DNA of 64,000 nt, taken from positions 3,968,001 through 4,032,000 of the forward strand of contig NZ_CP114903.1 of assembly GCF_027497255.1 (NCBI RefSeq), written 5' to 3'. Shown piece by piece: positions 22,886 to 31,960 of this stretch (its first letter is position 1; each line of letters opens with the position of its first letter). The stretch comes from Micromonospora sp. WMMD882. GTDB lineage: Bacteria > Actinomycetota > Actinomycetes > Mycobacteriales > Micromonosporaceae. The notes under the pieces are model-generated. The model saw only the letters and a list, made by a program, of their open reading frames with translations, searched no databases and was not told the origin of the DNA. Position numbers and translations under genes: made by a program.

Positions 22886-25035
22886 CAGCGCGGCTGCTCC
22901 ATCGTCACCAGCTCCGCGTCGGATAACTCGGGCTGCGACGAGGTGTCCGGTGGCCTCGCCGGAGCCGGATGGACGATCGCGGACGGGTCGACGAGCAGCT
23001 CGTCGAGCCGGTGGGCGACCTGGGCGGCGATCTCGTCGGCCGGGCGGGAGGCGTCGATCACCAGGTACCGCTTCGGGTCGGCGGCGGCCAGGTCGAGGAA
23101 GGCGTACCGGACCCGCTCGTGGAAGGCCAACGACTCGGCCTCCACGTGGTCGGCCGCCTCGCCCCGGGCGGCGACCCGGCCCAGCCCGGTGTGCGGCTCC
23201 ACGTCCAGCAGCACCACCAGGTCGGGCTTGAGCCCGCCGGTGGCCCAGGAGGACAGCCAGGAGACCTCGTCGACCGGCAGGGTCCGGCCCGCCCCCTGGT
23301 ACGCCAGGGACGAGTCGACGTACCGGTCGCTGATCACCACCGCGCCCCGGACGAGCGCCGGCCGGACGACGGTGGCCACGTGGTGGGCGCGGTCGGCGGC
23401 GTAGAGCAGCGCCTCGGCGCGCGGGGACGGAGTGTCCGAGCCGGGGGCCCCGAGCACCAGCGAGCGGATCCGGGCGCCGACGGCGGTGGCGCCCGGCTCC
23501 CGGGTCACCACCACCTCGCGGCCCTGCCCGCCGAGGCTCTCGGCGAGCCGGGTGACCTGGGTGGACTTGCCGGCCCCCTCGCCGCCCTCGAAGACCACGA
23601 AGAGCCCGCTGGAGACGAACGGCTCGGCCGGGGTCAGCGGACGGCCCCGCATCGACCCCCACAGGTCGGCCAGCACCGGGACGCCCTTCTTGTCGTCCAT
23701 CTGGCCGAAGGCGCTGATCCCGGCGAAGATGCCGGCCAGGCCGGCGGCGAGCAGCAGCAGCCGGGTGGACGAGATCGAGATGCCCAGGTCGGCGATGCGC
23801 AGCTCGCGGGAGCCGCCGACGCCGACCAGGAGACTGCTCAGCGCGATCGCGAAGATCAGCACCAGCCGGGTGCCGATCTGGACCACGGCGAAGACCCGAC
23901 CCCGGACCTCGTCGGCGATCTCGCCGCCGAGCAGGGTGGTGCCGGCCAGGAACGCCATGCCCGCGCCCGCCCCGACCAGCACCGCGCCGAGCATCGCCAT
24001 GGACAGGTGGATGGCGAACGCGAGCGCCAGCACGGACGCGCTGGCCAGCACGATGCTCATGCCGAACCAGCGGCGGCGGGACAGGTCCCGCACGATCATC
24101 GGGCCGCCGCCGATGCCGATCGCCAGGCCGACGAAGATCGCGCCGAAGAGGAGGTAGAAGGCGGCGTCGCCGGCGCCGAGCGAGGCGGCGAAGAACCGGG
24201 CGGTGCCGATCACGATGCCGCCGCCGGCGAACGCGCCGAAGATGCCCAGCACCAGCCCACGCACCAGCGGGGTGTGGCCGATGAACCGCCAGCCCTCCTT
24301 GAACTGGCGCAGCATGCTCTGCTCGGTGCGGGCCTGCTGGTCGGCCTGCCCCTGGCTGATCTCCTTGATGCCGAACGCCACCACCAGCGCGGTGGCCAGC
24401 CGGGACAGCGCGTTGAACCAGAGCGCGAGCTGGGCCGGCTCGGACCAGGAGGGCACCGCGCCGCCGGTGGCCGCCCGGACGCTGGCGTCGAGCACCGCGA
24501 TGCTCAACGCGGCCAGGATCGGGGTGATGCCGTACGTGGTGATCAGGGTGAGCTGGTTGGCCATCTCCAGCCGGGCGCGCGGGATGAGGTTCGGGACCGC
24601 CGCCTCCTTGGCCGGGATCCACAGCAGGGTGATCGTCTCGATCAGGAACGTCGCCACCGTCGCCCAGCCGACCACCACGCCGCCGCTGGCCCCGAGCAGC
24701 GCGACCAGCGGAATCGAGGCGAACAGCAGGAAGCGCAGGACGTCGCAGATGACCATCGTCCAGCGTCTGTCGAACCGGTCGGCGAACACCCCGGCGAGCG
24801 GGCCGAGCACCAGCGCCGGCAGCAGCCGGACGGCGATCACCGTGCCGAACGCGGCGCCCTTGGCGGTGCTGCCCTGCACCTGACCGGCGGCGAAGATGGA
24901 GGTGGCGAGCAGGCCCAGCCAGTCACCGTACGAGGCCGCGCCGAGCACGATCCACAGCCGGCGGAACGGCCGGATGCGGAGCACGGAGCGGAGGGCGGCG
25001 TAACCCGTCCGGTCGACCTGGCCCGTCGACGACAC
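22885..25035 (-). CDS. tmk: MFS transporter-thymidylate kinase fusion
   Basis: 716 residues. Residues 1-465 form an MFS-like membrane domain with about twelve helices (PFRRLWIVLGAASYGDWLGL, GPLAGVFADRFDRRWTM with the MFS loop motif, GEIADEVRGRVFAVVQ). Residues 477-690 are a complete dTMP kinase: P-loop GGEGAGKST (484-492), TREPG (512-516 region), DRYVDSSLAYQG (570s), and a LID-type Arg segment. The kinase makes dTDP from dTMP for DNA synthesis. Fusion to an MFS domain places this essential enzyme at the membrane. I give the GTG at 25035. However GGAGG at 25076-25080 sits seven bases from an in-frame ATC at 25068, so a non-standard start 11 codons upstream is possible. Coupled to holB by ATGA. 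Confidence 0.9.
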   Translation of the reverse strand: MSSTGQVDRTGYAALRSVLRIRPFRRLWIVLGAASYGDWLGLLATSIFAAGQVQGSTAKGAAFGTVIAVRLLPALVLGPLAGVFADRFDRRWTMVICDVLRFLLFASIPLVALLGASGGVVVGWATVATFLIETITLLWIPAKEAAVPNLIPRARLEMANQLTLITTYGITPILAALSIAVLDASVRAATGGAVPSWSEPAQLALWFNALSRLATALVVAFGIKEISQGQADQQARTEQSMLRQFKEGWRFIGHTPLVRGLVLGIFGAFAGGGIVIGTARFFAASLGAGDAAFYLLFGAIFVGLAIGIGGGPMIVRDLSRRRWFGMSIVLASASVLALAFAIHLSMAMLGAVLVGAGAGMAFLAGTTLLGGEIADEVRGRVFAVVQIGTRLVLIFAIALSSLLVGVGGSRELRIADLGISISSTRLLLLAAGLAGIFAGISAFGQMDDKKGVPVLADLWGSMRGRPLTPAEPFVSSGLFVVFEGGEGAGKSTQVTRLAESLGGQGREVVVTREPGATAVGARIRSLVLGAPGSDTPSPRAEALLYAADRAHHVATVVRPALVRGAVVISDRYVDSSLAYQGAGRTLPVDEVSWLSSWATGGLKPDLVVLLDVEPHTGLGRVAARGEAADHVEAESLAFHERVRYAFLDLAAADPKRYLVIDASRPADEIAAQVAHRLDELLVDPSAIVHPAPARPPDTSSQPELSDAELVTMEQPR

Positions 25036-25251
25036 GCCGGACGACTCGCCCTGCTGCTGGTTTTCGATGGCCGTACCTCCGCTGCCGGCCCATCACTGGG
25101 CGTCCCCGGTGTCACACTCTAATCGCGGTGGGGAGTCGTCCCACCTTCGACATTCTCCTGTTCGCGAGCCTAGGCCCCGGAGCGGGGACATCACAGCCCG
25201 TCGTACGCGAGGGTGTTTCGCATTACGGGTCCTCACAGTTAGCGTGCACAC

Positions 25252-26460
25252 GTGCCCATCGAACGCGATCTTCTCCGCGAGCGCCTGGACCAGGCGACCG
25301 CCCACCTCGACCCGCCGGTGGCGGTCGTCGACCTGGCCGCGTTCGACGCCAACGCCGCCGCCCTGGCCGCCCGGGCCGCCGGCAAGCCCGTCCGGGTCGC
25401 CAGCAAGTCGGTACGCTGCCGCGACCTGCTCGCCCGGGCGCTCGCCCGGCCGGGCTGGCGGGGCGTGTTGGCGTTCACCCTGCCCGAGGCGGTCGCGCTG
25501 GTCCGGGCCGGCGTCAGCGACGACGTGGTGGTGGCGTACCCGAGCGCCGACCGGGCCGCCCTGGCCGAGCTGGCCGCCGACCCGGCGCTCGCCGCGGCGG
25601 TGACCCTGATGGTGGACGACCCGGCCCAACTCGACCTGGTCGACGCGGTACGCGCCCCCGGGCAGCGCCCCGAGCTGCGGCTCTGCCTCGACCTGGACGC
25701 CTCGTGGCGGCCCCTGCGCGGACGGCTGCACGTCGGGGTGCGCCGCTCGCCGGTGCACAGCGCGGCGGCGGCCGGCCGGTTCGCCGCCACCGTCGCCGGT
25801 CGGCGCGGCTTCCGCCTGGTCGGCGTGATGGCGTACGAGGCGCAGATCGCCGGGCTCGGCGACGCCCCGCCCGGGCAGCCCCTGCGGGGCGCGGTGATCC
25901 GGGCCGCGCAGCGCCGGTCGTACCGGGAGCTGCTGGCCCGCCGGCAGGCGGCGGTGGCCGCCGTGCGGGCGCACGCCGAGCTGGAGTTCGTCAACGGCGG
26001 CGGCACCGGCAGCGTCGCCGCCACCAGCGCCGACCCGGCGGTCACCGAGATCACCGCCGGATCCGGGCTGTACGGGCCGACGCTGTTCGACGCGTACTCG
26101 GCCTGGCGGCCCACCCCGGCGGCGTTCTTCGCCTGCGCGGTGGTCCGCCGCCCGGGGCCCCGGGTGGCCACGGTGCTCGGCGGCGGCTGGGTCGCCTCCG
26201 GCCCGGCCGTCCCGAGCCGGCTCCCCACCCCCTGGCTGCCGGCCGGGTTGCGGCTGGTCGGCACGGAGGGCGCGGGCGAGGTGCAGACGCCGCTGACCGG
26301 ACCGGCCGCCGACCGGCTGCGGGTGGGCGACCGGGTCTGGTTCCGCCACGCCAAGGCCGGCGAGGTCTGCGAGCGGGTGAACGAGCTGCGCCTGGTCGAG
26401 GGGGACGCCGTGGTGGCGACCGTCCCCACCTACCGGGGCGACGGACAGGCGTTCCTGTGA
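25252..26460 (+). CDS. PLP-dependent alanine racemase/D-threonine aldolase-fold enzyme
   Basis: 402 residues; GTG start very close to a likely promoter (no ribosome-binding site, possibly leaderless). Fold-type III PLP barrel: VAVVDLAAFDANAAALAARA, with the Schiff-base Lys52 in RVASKSVRC, ELRLCLDLDASWRP, FVNGGGTGS (phosphate binding) and ITAGSGLYGPTLFDAY. A C-terminal beta domain follows (VGTEGAGEVQTPLTG, GDRVWFRHAKAGEVCERVNE), the latter resembling the metal-binding end of D-threonine aldolases. Database names for such proteins are 'amino acid deaminase/aldolase'. It lies next to a TetR gene and a sugar-lactone oxidase, a pairing I recall in many actinobacteria. Substrate unproven. Confidence 0.8.
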   Translation: MPIERDLLRERLDQATAHLDPPVAVVDLAAFDANAAALAARAAGKPVRVASKSVRCRDLLARALARPGWRGVLAFTLPEAVALVRAGVSDDVVVAYPSADRAALAELAADPALAAAVTLMVDDPAQLDLVDAVRAPGQRPELRLCLDLDASWRPLRGRLHVGVRRSPVHSAAAAGRFAATVAGRRGFRLVGVMAYEAQIAGLGDAPPGQPLRGAVIRAAQRRSYRELLARRQAAVAAVRAHAELEFVNGGGTGSVAATSADPAVTEITAGSGLYGPTLFDAYSAWRPTPAAFFACAVVRRPGPRVATVLGGGWVASGPAVPSRLPTPWLPAGLRLVGTEGAGEVQTPLTGPAADRLRVGDRVWFRHAKAGEVCERVNELRLVEGDAVVATVPTYRGDGQAFL

Positions 26461-26540
26461 CCGCCCGCCGGCCGGGCCGCGTCGGCGACGGACCAGCCCG
26501 CCGGTCGACCCGGGTCGGTGGCGACGGACCCGCCCGCCGG

Positions 26541-27233
26541 TCAGCCCGCGTCGGCGACGGCGGACACGCCCGCCGGATCGCCGGCGGCGGACGATTCACC
26601 GGCACCGCCCTGGACCTGGCGGTGCAGGTACTCCCGGATCAACGCCTTGGCCTCGACCAACACCCGGTCGTCGCCCTCCGGCTGCCGACGGAAGGCGAGC
26701 TTGATCAACGCGTCGGCCGCCTCCACCGCGATCTCCAGGATGAACCGCAGGTGCGGCTCGTCGGCCAGCCCGAACCGCTCGGTCAGCACCCGGGCCAACT
26801 GGTCGGCGATCACGCCGTTGTTGTCCCGCTGCTCGTCGAGCAGGTGCAGGTCGACCACGTCGCCGAAGTGCAGGGTACGGAACCCGGGGACGGTACGGTG
26901 CATCGTGATGTACTCGTCGATCGCCGCGTCGACGCCGTCCCACCAGCCGGTCAGGTCGTCGGACGCGAACCGCTCGTCGAGCCGTTGGAGGTACGCCTCC
27001 ATGGTGCGCAGGGTCAACGCCTGCACGATCGCCCGCTTGTCCGGGAAGAACTGGTAGACCGACCCGATCGCCACCTCGGCCCGCTCGGCGAGGAGGGTCG
27101 TGGTCAACCCTTCGTACCCGACCTCGTCGACGAGCTCCGCGCAGGCGTCCAGCATCCGCTGGACCCGTGCGACACTTCGACCCTGCACCGGTACCCGGCG
27201 CAGCGGCCCGGTCGTGGCGGCTGATGTGGACAC
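26541..27233 (-). CDS. TetR-family regulator
   Basis: 230 residues from the GTG at 27233. HTH at about 22-65: SVARVQRMLDACAELVDEVG, YEGLTTTLLAERAEVAIGSV, YQFFPDKRAIVQALTLRTME. The ligand-binding half (GWWDGVDAAIDEYITMHRTV, VDLHLLDEQRDNNGVIADQL) is the TetR_C_17-like type found in actinobacteria. It is divergent from the lactone-oxidase gene (142-bp gap) and lies downstream, on the opposite strand, of the aldolase gene; control of one or both is inferred. Confidence 0.85.
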   Translation of the reverse strand: MSTSAATTGPLRRVPVQGRSVARVQRMLDACAELVDEVGYEGLTTTLLAERAEVAIGSVYQFFPDKRAIVQALTLRTMEAYLQRLDERFASDDLTGWWDGVDAAIDEYITMHRTVPGFRTLHFGDVVDLHLLDEQRDNNGVIADQLARVLTERFGLADEPHLRFILEIAVEAADALIKLAFRRQPEGDDRVLVEAKALIREYLHRQVQGGAGESSAAGDPAGVSAVADAG

Positions 27234-27374
27234 TCGACGCCACCCCCCTTCGACGGATGAACATATCGGCACGCCATCGCGGTGTGCCGCTACCGGTACC
27301 AACGATCGAACCGGCAATGTGGTGTTTACCAGGCAGAACGTTCATCGACCGAGGCGGCGACGATGGGAGCGACG

Positions 27375-28691
27375 ATGACCTCGACGACAGCGGCCGACGT
27401 CGGCTGGACGAACTGGGCGGGCAACCAGCGCGGCGTCGCCGAGGCGGTGCTGCGGCCCCGCGACACCGACGAGGTGGCCGCCGCCGTCCGGGCCGCCGCC
27501 GGGGCGGGCGCCCGGATCAGGCCGGTCGGCAGCGGCCACTCCTTCACCGCCCTGGCCGTCACCGAGGGACGCCGGATGGAGCTGGGCGAGCTGACCGGCC
27601 CGGCCCGGGTCGACCGGGAACGCCGGCTGGTCACCGTACCCGCCGGGATGACCCTGCGGACGCTCAACGAGCTGCTCGCCGGGCACGGCCTGGCGCTGCC
27701 CAACCTCGGTGACATCGACGCGCAGACCATCGCCGGGGCGCTCGCCACCGGCACCCACGGCACCGGCGCGCGACTCGGCTGCCTGGCCACCGCCGTCGAG
27801 GCGTTGACGCTGGTCACCGGCGTCGGCGAGGTGCTGCGCTGCACGACCGACGAGCATCCGGACGTCTTCGCCGCCGCCCGGGTCGGGCTGGGCGCGCTCG
27901 GCGTGGTCACCGAGGTGACGCTACGCTGCGTGGACGCCTTCACGCTGCTCGCCCACGAACGCCCCGCGAAACTGGCCGACGTGCTGACCGACCTGGACGC
28001 GCTGGTCGAGGGGCACGACCACGTCGAGTTCTACTGGTTCCCGTACACCGACCGGGTGCAGGTCAAGACGAACGACCGGGCGCCGGCCGACGACCGGCCG
28101 CTGCCCCGGTGGCGTGGCTGGCTGGACGACGAGTTCCTGGCGAACACCGTCTTCGAGCGGGCCTGCCGGCTGGGCCGCGCGTCGCCCCGGCTCGTCCCGA
28201 CGATCAGCGCGGTCAGCGCCCGCGCGCTGACCGAGCGCCGCTACACCGGCCGCTCCGACCGGATCTTCTGCACGCCGCGGCGGGTCCGCTTCGTGGAGAT
28301 GGAGTACGCCGTGCCCCGCGCCGCCCTCGGCACGGCGCTGACCGCGCTGCGCCGCATCGTCGACGGGCTGCCGTTCAAGGTGCTGTTCCCGGTGGAGGTG
28401 CGGTTCACCGCGCCGGACGACATCTGGCTGTCGCACGGGTACGGACGCGAGTCCGCGTACCTGGCCGTCCACCAGTACGTCGGCATGCCGTACGAGCCGT
28501 ACTTCCGGGCGTTCGAGGCGGTCGCGCAGGAACTGGCCGGCCGCCCGCACTGGGGCAAGCTGCACTACCGCGACGCCGCCTCACTGGCCCCCGCCTACCC
28601 CCGCTTCCACGACTTCCAGACCCTCCGCGCCCGCCTCGACCCCGGGGGCGTCTTCGGAAACCCCCACCTGACCCGCGTCCTCGGCCGCTGA
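27375..28691 (+). CDS. FAD-linked sugar-1,4-lactone oxidase (D-arabinono/L-gulono-lactone oxidase family)
   Basis: 438 residues. The FAD-binding PCMH domain spans about 15-180: IRPVGSGHSFTALAVTEGRR (the His of GSGHS is the usual covalent flavin site), LPNLGDIDAQTIAGALATGT, HGTGARLG and GLGALGVVTEVTLRC. The ALO C-terminal domain (200-435) ends with GRPHWGKLHYRDAASLAPAY and GVFGNPHLTRVLG. The family oxidises aldonolactones such as L-gulono- or D-arabinono-1,4-lactone to ascorbate-like products with O2 or another acceptor. The start MTSTTAADV follows GGGAG; an ATG 12 bp upstream is possible. Divergent from TetR; ends at a bidirectional terminator. Confidence 0.85.
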   Translation: MTSTTAADVGWTNWAGNQRGVAEAVLRPRDTDEVAAAVRAAAGAGARIRPVGSGHSFTALAVTEGRRMELGELTGPARVDRERRLVTVPAGMTLRTLNELLAGHGLALPNLGDIDAQTIAGALATGTHGTGARLGCLATAVEALTLVTGVGEVLRCTTDEHPDVFAAARVGLGALGVVTEVTLRCVDAFTLLAHERPAKLADVLTDLDALVEGHDHVEFYWFPYTDRVQVKTNDRAPADDRPLPRWRGWLDDEFLANTVFERACRLGRASPRLVPTISAVSARALTERRYTGRSDRIFCTPRRVRFVEMEYAVPRAALGTALTALRRIVDGLPFKVLFPVEVRFTAPDDIWLSHGYGRESAYLAVHQYVGMPYEPYFRAFEAVAQELAGRPHWGKLHYRDAASLAPAYPRFHDFQTLRARLDPGGVFGNPHLTRVLGR

Positions 28692-28707
28692 CCGCCCGTC
28701 AGCCGGT

Positions 28708-28755
28708 GATCGTGGTGGCGAGTGGCGCGCGGGAGGGCCGTTCGCCACCACGATC
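28708..28755. terminator. Bidirectional terminator between the lactone oxidase and topA
   Basis: GATCGTGGTGGCGA (28708-28721) and TCGCCACCACGATC (28742-28755) form a perfect 14-bp stem with a 20-base loop. It lies in the 65-bp gap between two convergent genes, so it can serve both. Confidence 0.85.
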
Positions 28756-28756
28756 G

Positions 28757-31525
28757 TCACTCGGCCTTTTTCCGGGGAAGCGACTTCTTCGGGGCGGCGG
28801 CCTTCTTCGCCGGGGCCTTCTTCGCCGGGGTCGCCTTCTTGGCGGGGGCCTTCTTCGCCGCGGTCTTCTTCGGGGCTGGCCCCTTGGCGCGCTTCTCGGC
28901 GAGCATCTCGGAAGCTTCCTCGATGGTCAGCGCCTCCGGCGTCTGGCCCCGGCGCAGCGACGCGTTGAACTCGCCGTCGGTGACGTACGGGCCGAACCGG
29001 CCGTCCTTGATCACCAGTGGCTTCTCGGTCAACGGGTCGACGCCCATCTCCCGCAGCGGCGGCGCGGCGGCCCGACGCTGACGGGTCTTCGGGGCGGCGA
29101 GCAGGGTCAACGCCTCGTCGAGGGTGACCGTGAACAGCTTCTCCTCGGAGTCCAGCGAACGGAACTCCTCACCCCGCTTGACGTACGGGCCGTAACGGCC
29201 GTTGTTGGCGAAGACCTCGACGCCGGCCGGGTCGACACCGACCAGCCGGGGCAGGCTGAGCAGCTTCAACGCCTCGTCGAAGGTCAACGTGTCAGGTGAC
29301 TGGGTGCGCAGCAGGGAGGACTTGCGCTCGCCGCTGGCCACGTACGGGCCGAAGCGACCCGCCTTGAGCAGGATCGGCTCACCGGTCGCCGGGTCGTCAC
29401 CGAGCTTGCGCTCACCCCCGCCGCCGAGGAACAGCTCGTGGACCTTCTCCGGGGTCAGCTCGTCGGGGGCCAGCCCCTCCGGCAGGGGCGCCCGGTCACC
29501 GGACGCGCCGCCCTCCTCGCCCTCGGCGGCCGACCCGGCCGGGGCCTCGCCGGGCACCGCCCGTTGCAGGTACGGGCCGTACCGGCCGACCCGGACGACC
29601 ACCTCACGGCCCTCGTCGTCGGTGAACAGCGGGATCGAGTTGACGCTGCGCGCGTCGATCTCGCTGAGGTTCTCGGTGACCAGTTTCTTCAGCCCGCCGG
29701 CGTGCGCGATGGCCTGGTCGCCGACGCCGTTGGCGCTGCCGAAGTAGAACGCGGTGAGGAAGTCGACCGCCGCGTGGTCACCGCCGGCGATCTCGTCCAG
29801 CTCGTTCTCCATGCTGGCGGTGAAGTCGTAGTCGACCAGGCGCGGGTAGTGCCGCTCCATCAGACCGATCACCGCGAACGCCAGGAACGACGGGATCATC
29901 GCCTGGCCGCGCTTCACGACGTACCCGCGGTCCTGGATCGTCTGCATGATCGACGCGTAGGTGGAGGGACGGCCGATGCCCAGCTCTTCGAGCGCCTTCA
30001 CCAGCGACGCCTCCGTGTAGCGCGACGGCGGCTGGGTGTGGTGCTCCTGGGCGGCCAGCTCGTCGGCGGTCAACGGCTGGTCCTTGACCAGGTTGGGCAG
30101 CCGGCGCTCGGCGTCCTCGGCCTCGGCGTTCTCGTCGTCGGACGACTCGACGTAGGCGCGCAGGAAACCCGGATCGGTGATGGTCTTGCCGGTCGCGCCG
30201 AAGTCGGCCTCCTCGCCGGCGGTGGAGACCGCGCGGATCCGCACCGACACGCTGGAGCCGACCGCGTCGGTCATCTGCGAGGCGATCGTGCGCCGCCAGA
30301 TCAGCTCGTAGAGCTTGTACTCCTCGGCGGACAGCTCGTTGCGGACGTCACCGGGGGTGCGGAAGTCGTCGCCGGCCGGGCGGATCGCCTCGTGCGCCTC
30401 CTGGGCGTTCTTGACCTTGCCGGTGTAGCGGCGCGGCTCCGGCGGCACGTTGCGCTCGCCGTACAGCTCGACGATCTGCCGGCGGGCCGCCGCGATGGCG
30501 GTCTCCGACAGGTTCACCGAGTCGGTACGCATGTAGGTGATGTAGCCGTTCTCGTAGAGCCGCTGCGCGGTGCGCATCGTCTGCTGCGACGAGAACCGCA
30601 GCTTGCGGGCCGCCTCCTGCTGGAGCGTGGAGGTGATGAACGGCGCGTACGGGCGACGCCGGTAGGGCTTCTCCTCGACCCGGGTGACGGCGAACGGCCG
30701 CCCCGCCAGGCGGGCGGCCAGGCCACGGGCCCCGCCCTCGTCGAGGTGCACGACGCCGGCCCCGGCCCGCACCCGGCCGGTGGTCGGCTCGAAGTCCTTG
30801 CCGGTGGCGATCCGGTCACCGTTCAGCGCCACCAGGGTGGCGGAGAAGGTACGCGGCCCCTCGCCCGGGTCCGCCACCGCCAGGGTGGCGAGGATGTCCC
30901 AGTACTCGGCGGCGCGGAAGGCCATCCGCTGCCGCTCGCGTTCCACCACGATCCGGGTGGCCACCGACTGGACCCGGCCCGCCGAGAGCTTCGGCATGAC
31001 CTTCTTCCACAACACCGGGGAGACCTCGTAGCCGTACAGCCGGTCGAGGATCCGCCGCGCCTCCTGGGCGTCGACCAGGGCCCGGTCGATCTCGCGCGGG
31101 TTCGCCACCGCCGCCTGGATGGCCGGCTTGGTGATCTCGTGGAAGACCATCCGCTTGACCGGCACCTTGGGCTTGAGCGTCTCGACCAGGTGCCAGGCGA
31201 TGGCCTCGCCCTCGCGGTCCTCGTCGGTGGCCAGGAAGATCTCGTCGACCTCCTTGGCCAGCTTGGTCAGCTTGCTGATCTGCTGTCTCCGGTCGGCGGA
31301 GACCACGTAGAGGGCGTGGAAGCCGTTGTCGACGTCGACGCCGAGCCGCGCCCACGGCTCACCCTTGTACCTCGCCGGGACGTCGGCGGCGTTGCGGGGC
31401 AGGTCGCGGACGTGCCCGAAGCTGGCCTCCACGACGTATCCCGGGCCCAGATAGCCCGAGATCGTCTTGGCCTTCGCCGGTGACTCGACGATGACCAGAC
31501 GGGTGGTCCTGGCGTTGCTCGGCAC
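28757..31525 (-). CDS. topA: DNA topoisomerase I
   Basis: 922 residues. The GTG at 31525 is chosen because the Toprim domain starts at once (TTRLVIVESPAKAKTISGYL) and GAGTGAGG lies upstream. Toprim acidic cluster in DEIFLATDEDREGEAIAWHL. The catalytic Tyr is in YITYMRTDSVNLS. The C-terminal half has four TopoI-C repeats marked GRYGPYLQR, GRFGPYVASGERKSS, GRYGPYVKRGEE and GRFGPYVTDGE, and ends in an (A/P)KKA-rich basic tail, as in other actinobacterial enzymes where these parts give processivity. It lacks the zinc ribbons of the E. coli protein. Type IA enzyme that relaxes negative supercoils; essential. Confidence 0.97.
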   Translation of the reverse strand: MPSNARTTRLVIVESPAKAKTISGYLGPGYVVEASFGHVRDLPRNAADVPARYKGEPWARLGVDVDNGFHALYVVSADRRQQISKLTKLAKEVDEIFLATDEDREGEAIAWHLVETLKPKVPVKRMVFHEITKPAIQAAVANPREIDRALVDAQEARRILDRLYGYEVSPVLWKKVMPKLSAGRVQSVATRIVVERERQRMAFRAAEYWDILATLAVADPGEGPRTFSATLVALNGDRIATGKDFEPTTGRVRAGAGVVHLDEGGARGLAARLAGRPFAVTRVEEKPYRRRPYAPFITSTLQQEAARKLRFSSQQTMRTAQRLYENGYITYMRTDSVNLSETAIAAARRQIVELYGERNVPPEPRRYTGKVKNAQEAHEAIRPAGDDFRTPGDVRNELSAEEYKLYELIWRRTIASQMTDAVGSSVSVRIRAVSTAGEEADFGATGKTITDPGFLRAYVESSDDENAEAEDAERRLPNLVKDQPLTADELAAQEHHTQPPSRYTEASLVKALEELGIGRPSTYASIMQTIQDRGYVVKRGQAMIPSFLAFAVIGLMERHYPRLVDYDFTASMENELDEIAGGDHAAVDFLTAFYFGSANGVGDQAIAHAGGLKKLVTENLSEIDARSVNSIPLFTDDEGREVVVRVGRYGPYLQRAVPGEAPAGSAAEGEEGGASGDRAPLPEGLAPDELTPEKVHELFLGGGGERKLGDDPATGEPILLKAGRFGPYVASGERKSSLLRTQSPDTLTFDEALKLLSLPRLVGVDPAGVEVFANNGRYGPYVKRGEEFRSLDSEEKLFTVTLDEALTLLAAPKTRQRRAAAPPLREMGVDPLTEKPLVIKDGRFGPYVTDGEFNASLRRGQTPEALTIEEASEMLAEKRAKGPAPKKTAAKKAPAKKATPAKKAPAKKAAAPKKSLPRKKAE

Positions 31526-31960
31526 GTCTGCGGTTACCTCACTCCTGCTCGTGGCCCGGCCGCCTGCCGGGCGCCGCCGCCGTACTGTCCGGGCCCGCCG
31601 GCGGTCCGGACGTCCAACGTAACGCGCCGCCGTCGGTGGGGGGTTCGTGACCCGGACAGCCACGACGGCCACCCCGACCGCGTACGGAACGCATGTGCCG
31701 GACGGCGTCACCGTACACCGACTGTCCGCACTCGGGCGGGCCACTGTGTCGAACGTCGACCCCCGAGTGGCGGCCCGGCGGGTCGCCGCGGACTCCCGCA
31801 CCCAGCCCGGCTGTCCCCTACCCGACAGCAGGCCAGACCGGCTGGCGGGGCTCACGGACGAGGCCGCCGGCAGCGGGCGGGCCGGGTGCCGCCTGGTCCG
31901 GTTCGCACTTTCTGCGGGCGCGGCATCACCGACAGTGACGGCACGGACGAAGTGATCAGG
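31526..31960. other. Gene-free region upstream of topA
   Basis: 435 bp between the topA start and the stop of the gene at 31961. The topA promoter must lie in the first part. Open frames exist but have no homology-like motifs, no ribosome-binding site and atypical composition. I see no RNA structure I could name. Confidence 0.4.

Noticed and set aside
28757..31525. Long frames antisense to topA, hppA and the M6 protease
   Set aside because: Classic mirror frames of high-GC genes, rich in Arg, Gly, Val and Pro, with no domain and no initiation signal.
31647..31955. Open frame upstream of topA
   Set aside because: No ribosome-binding site, no recognisable motif, and atypical residue composition.
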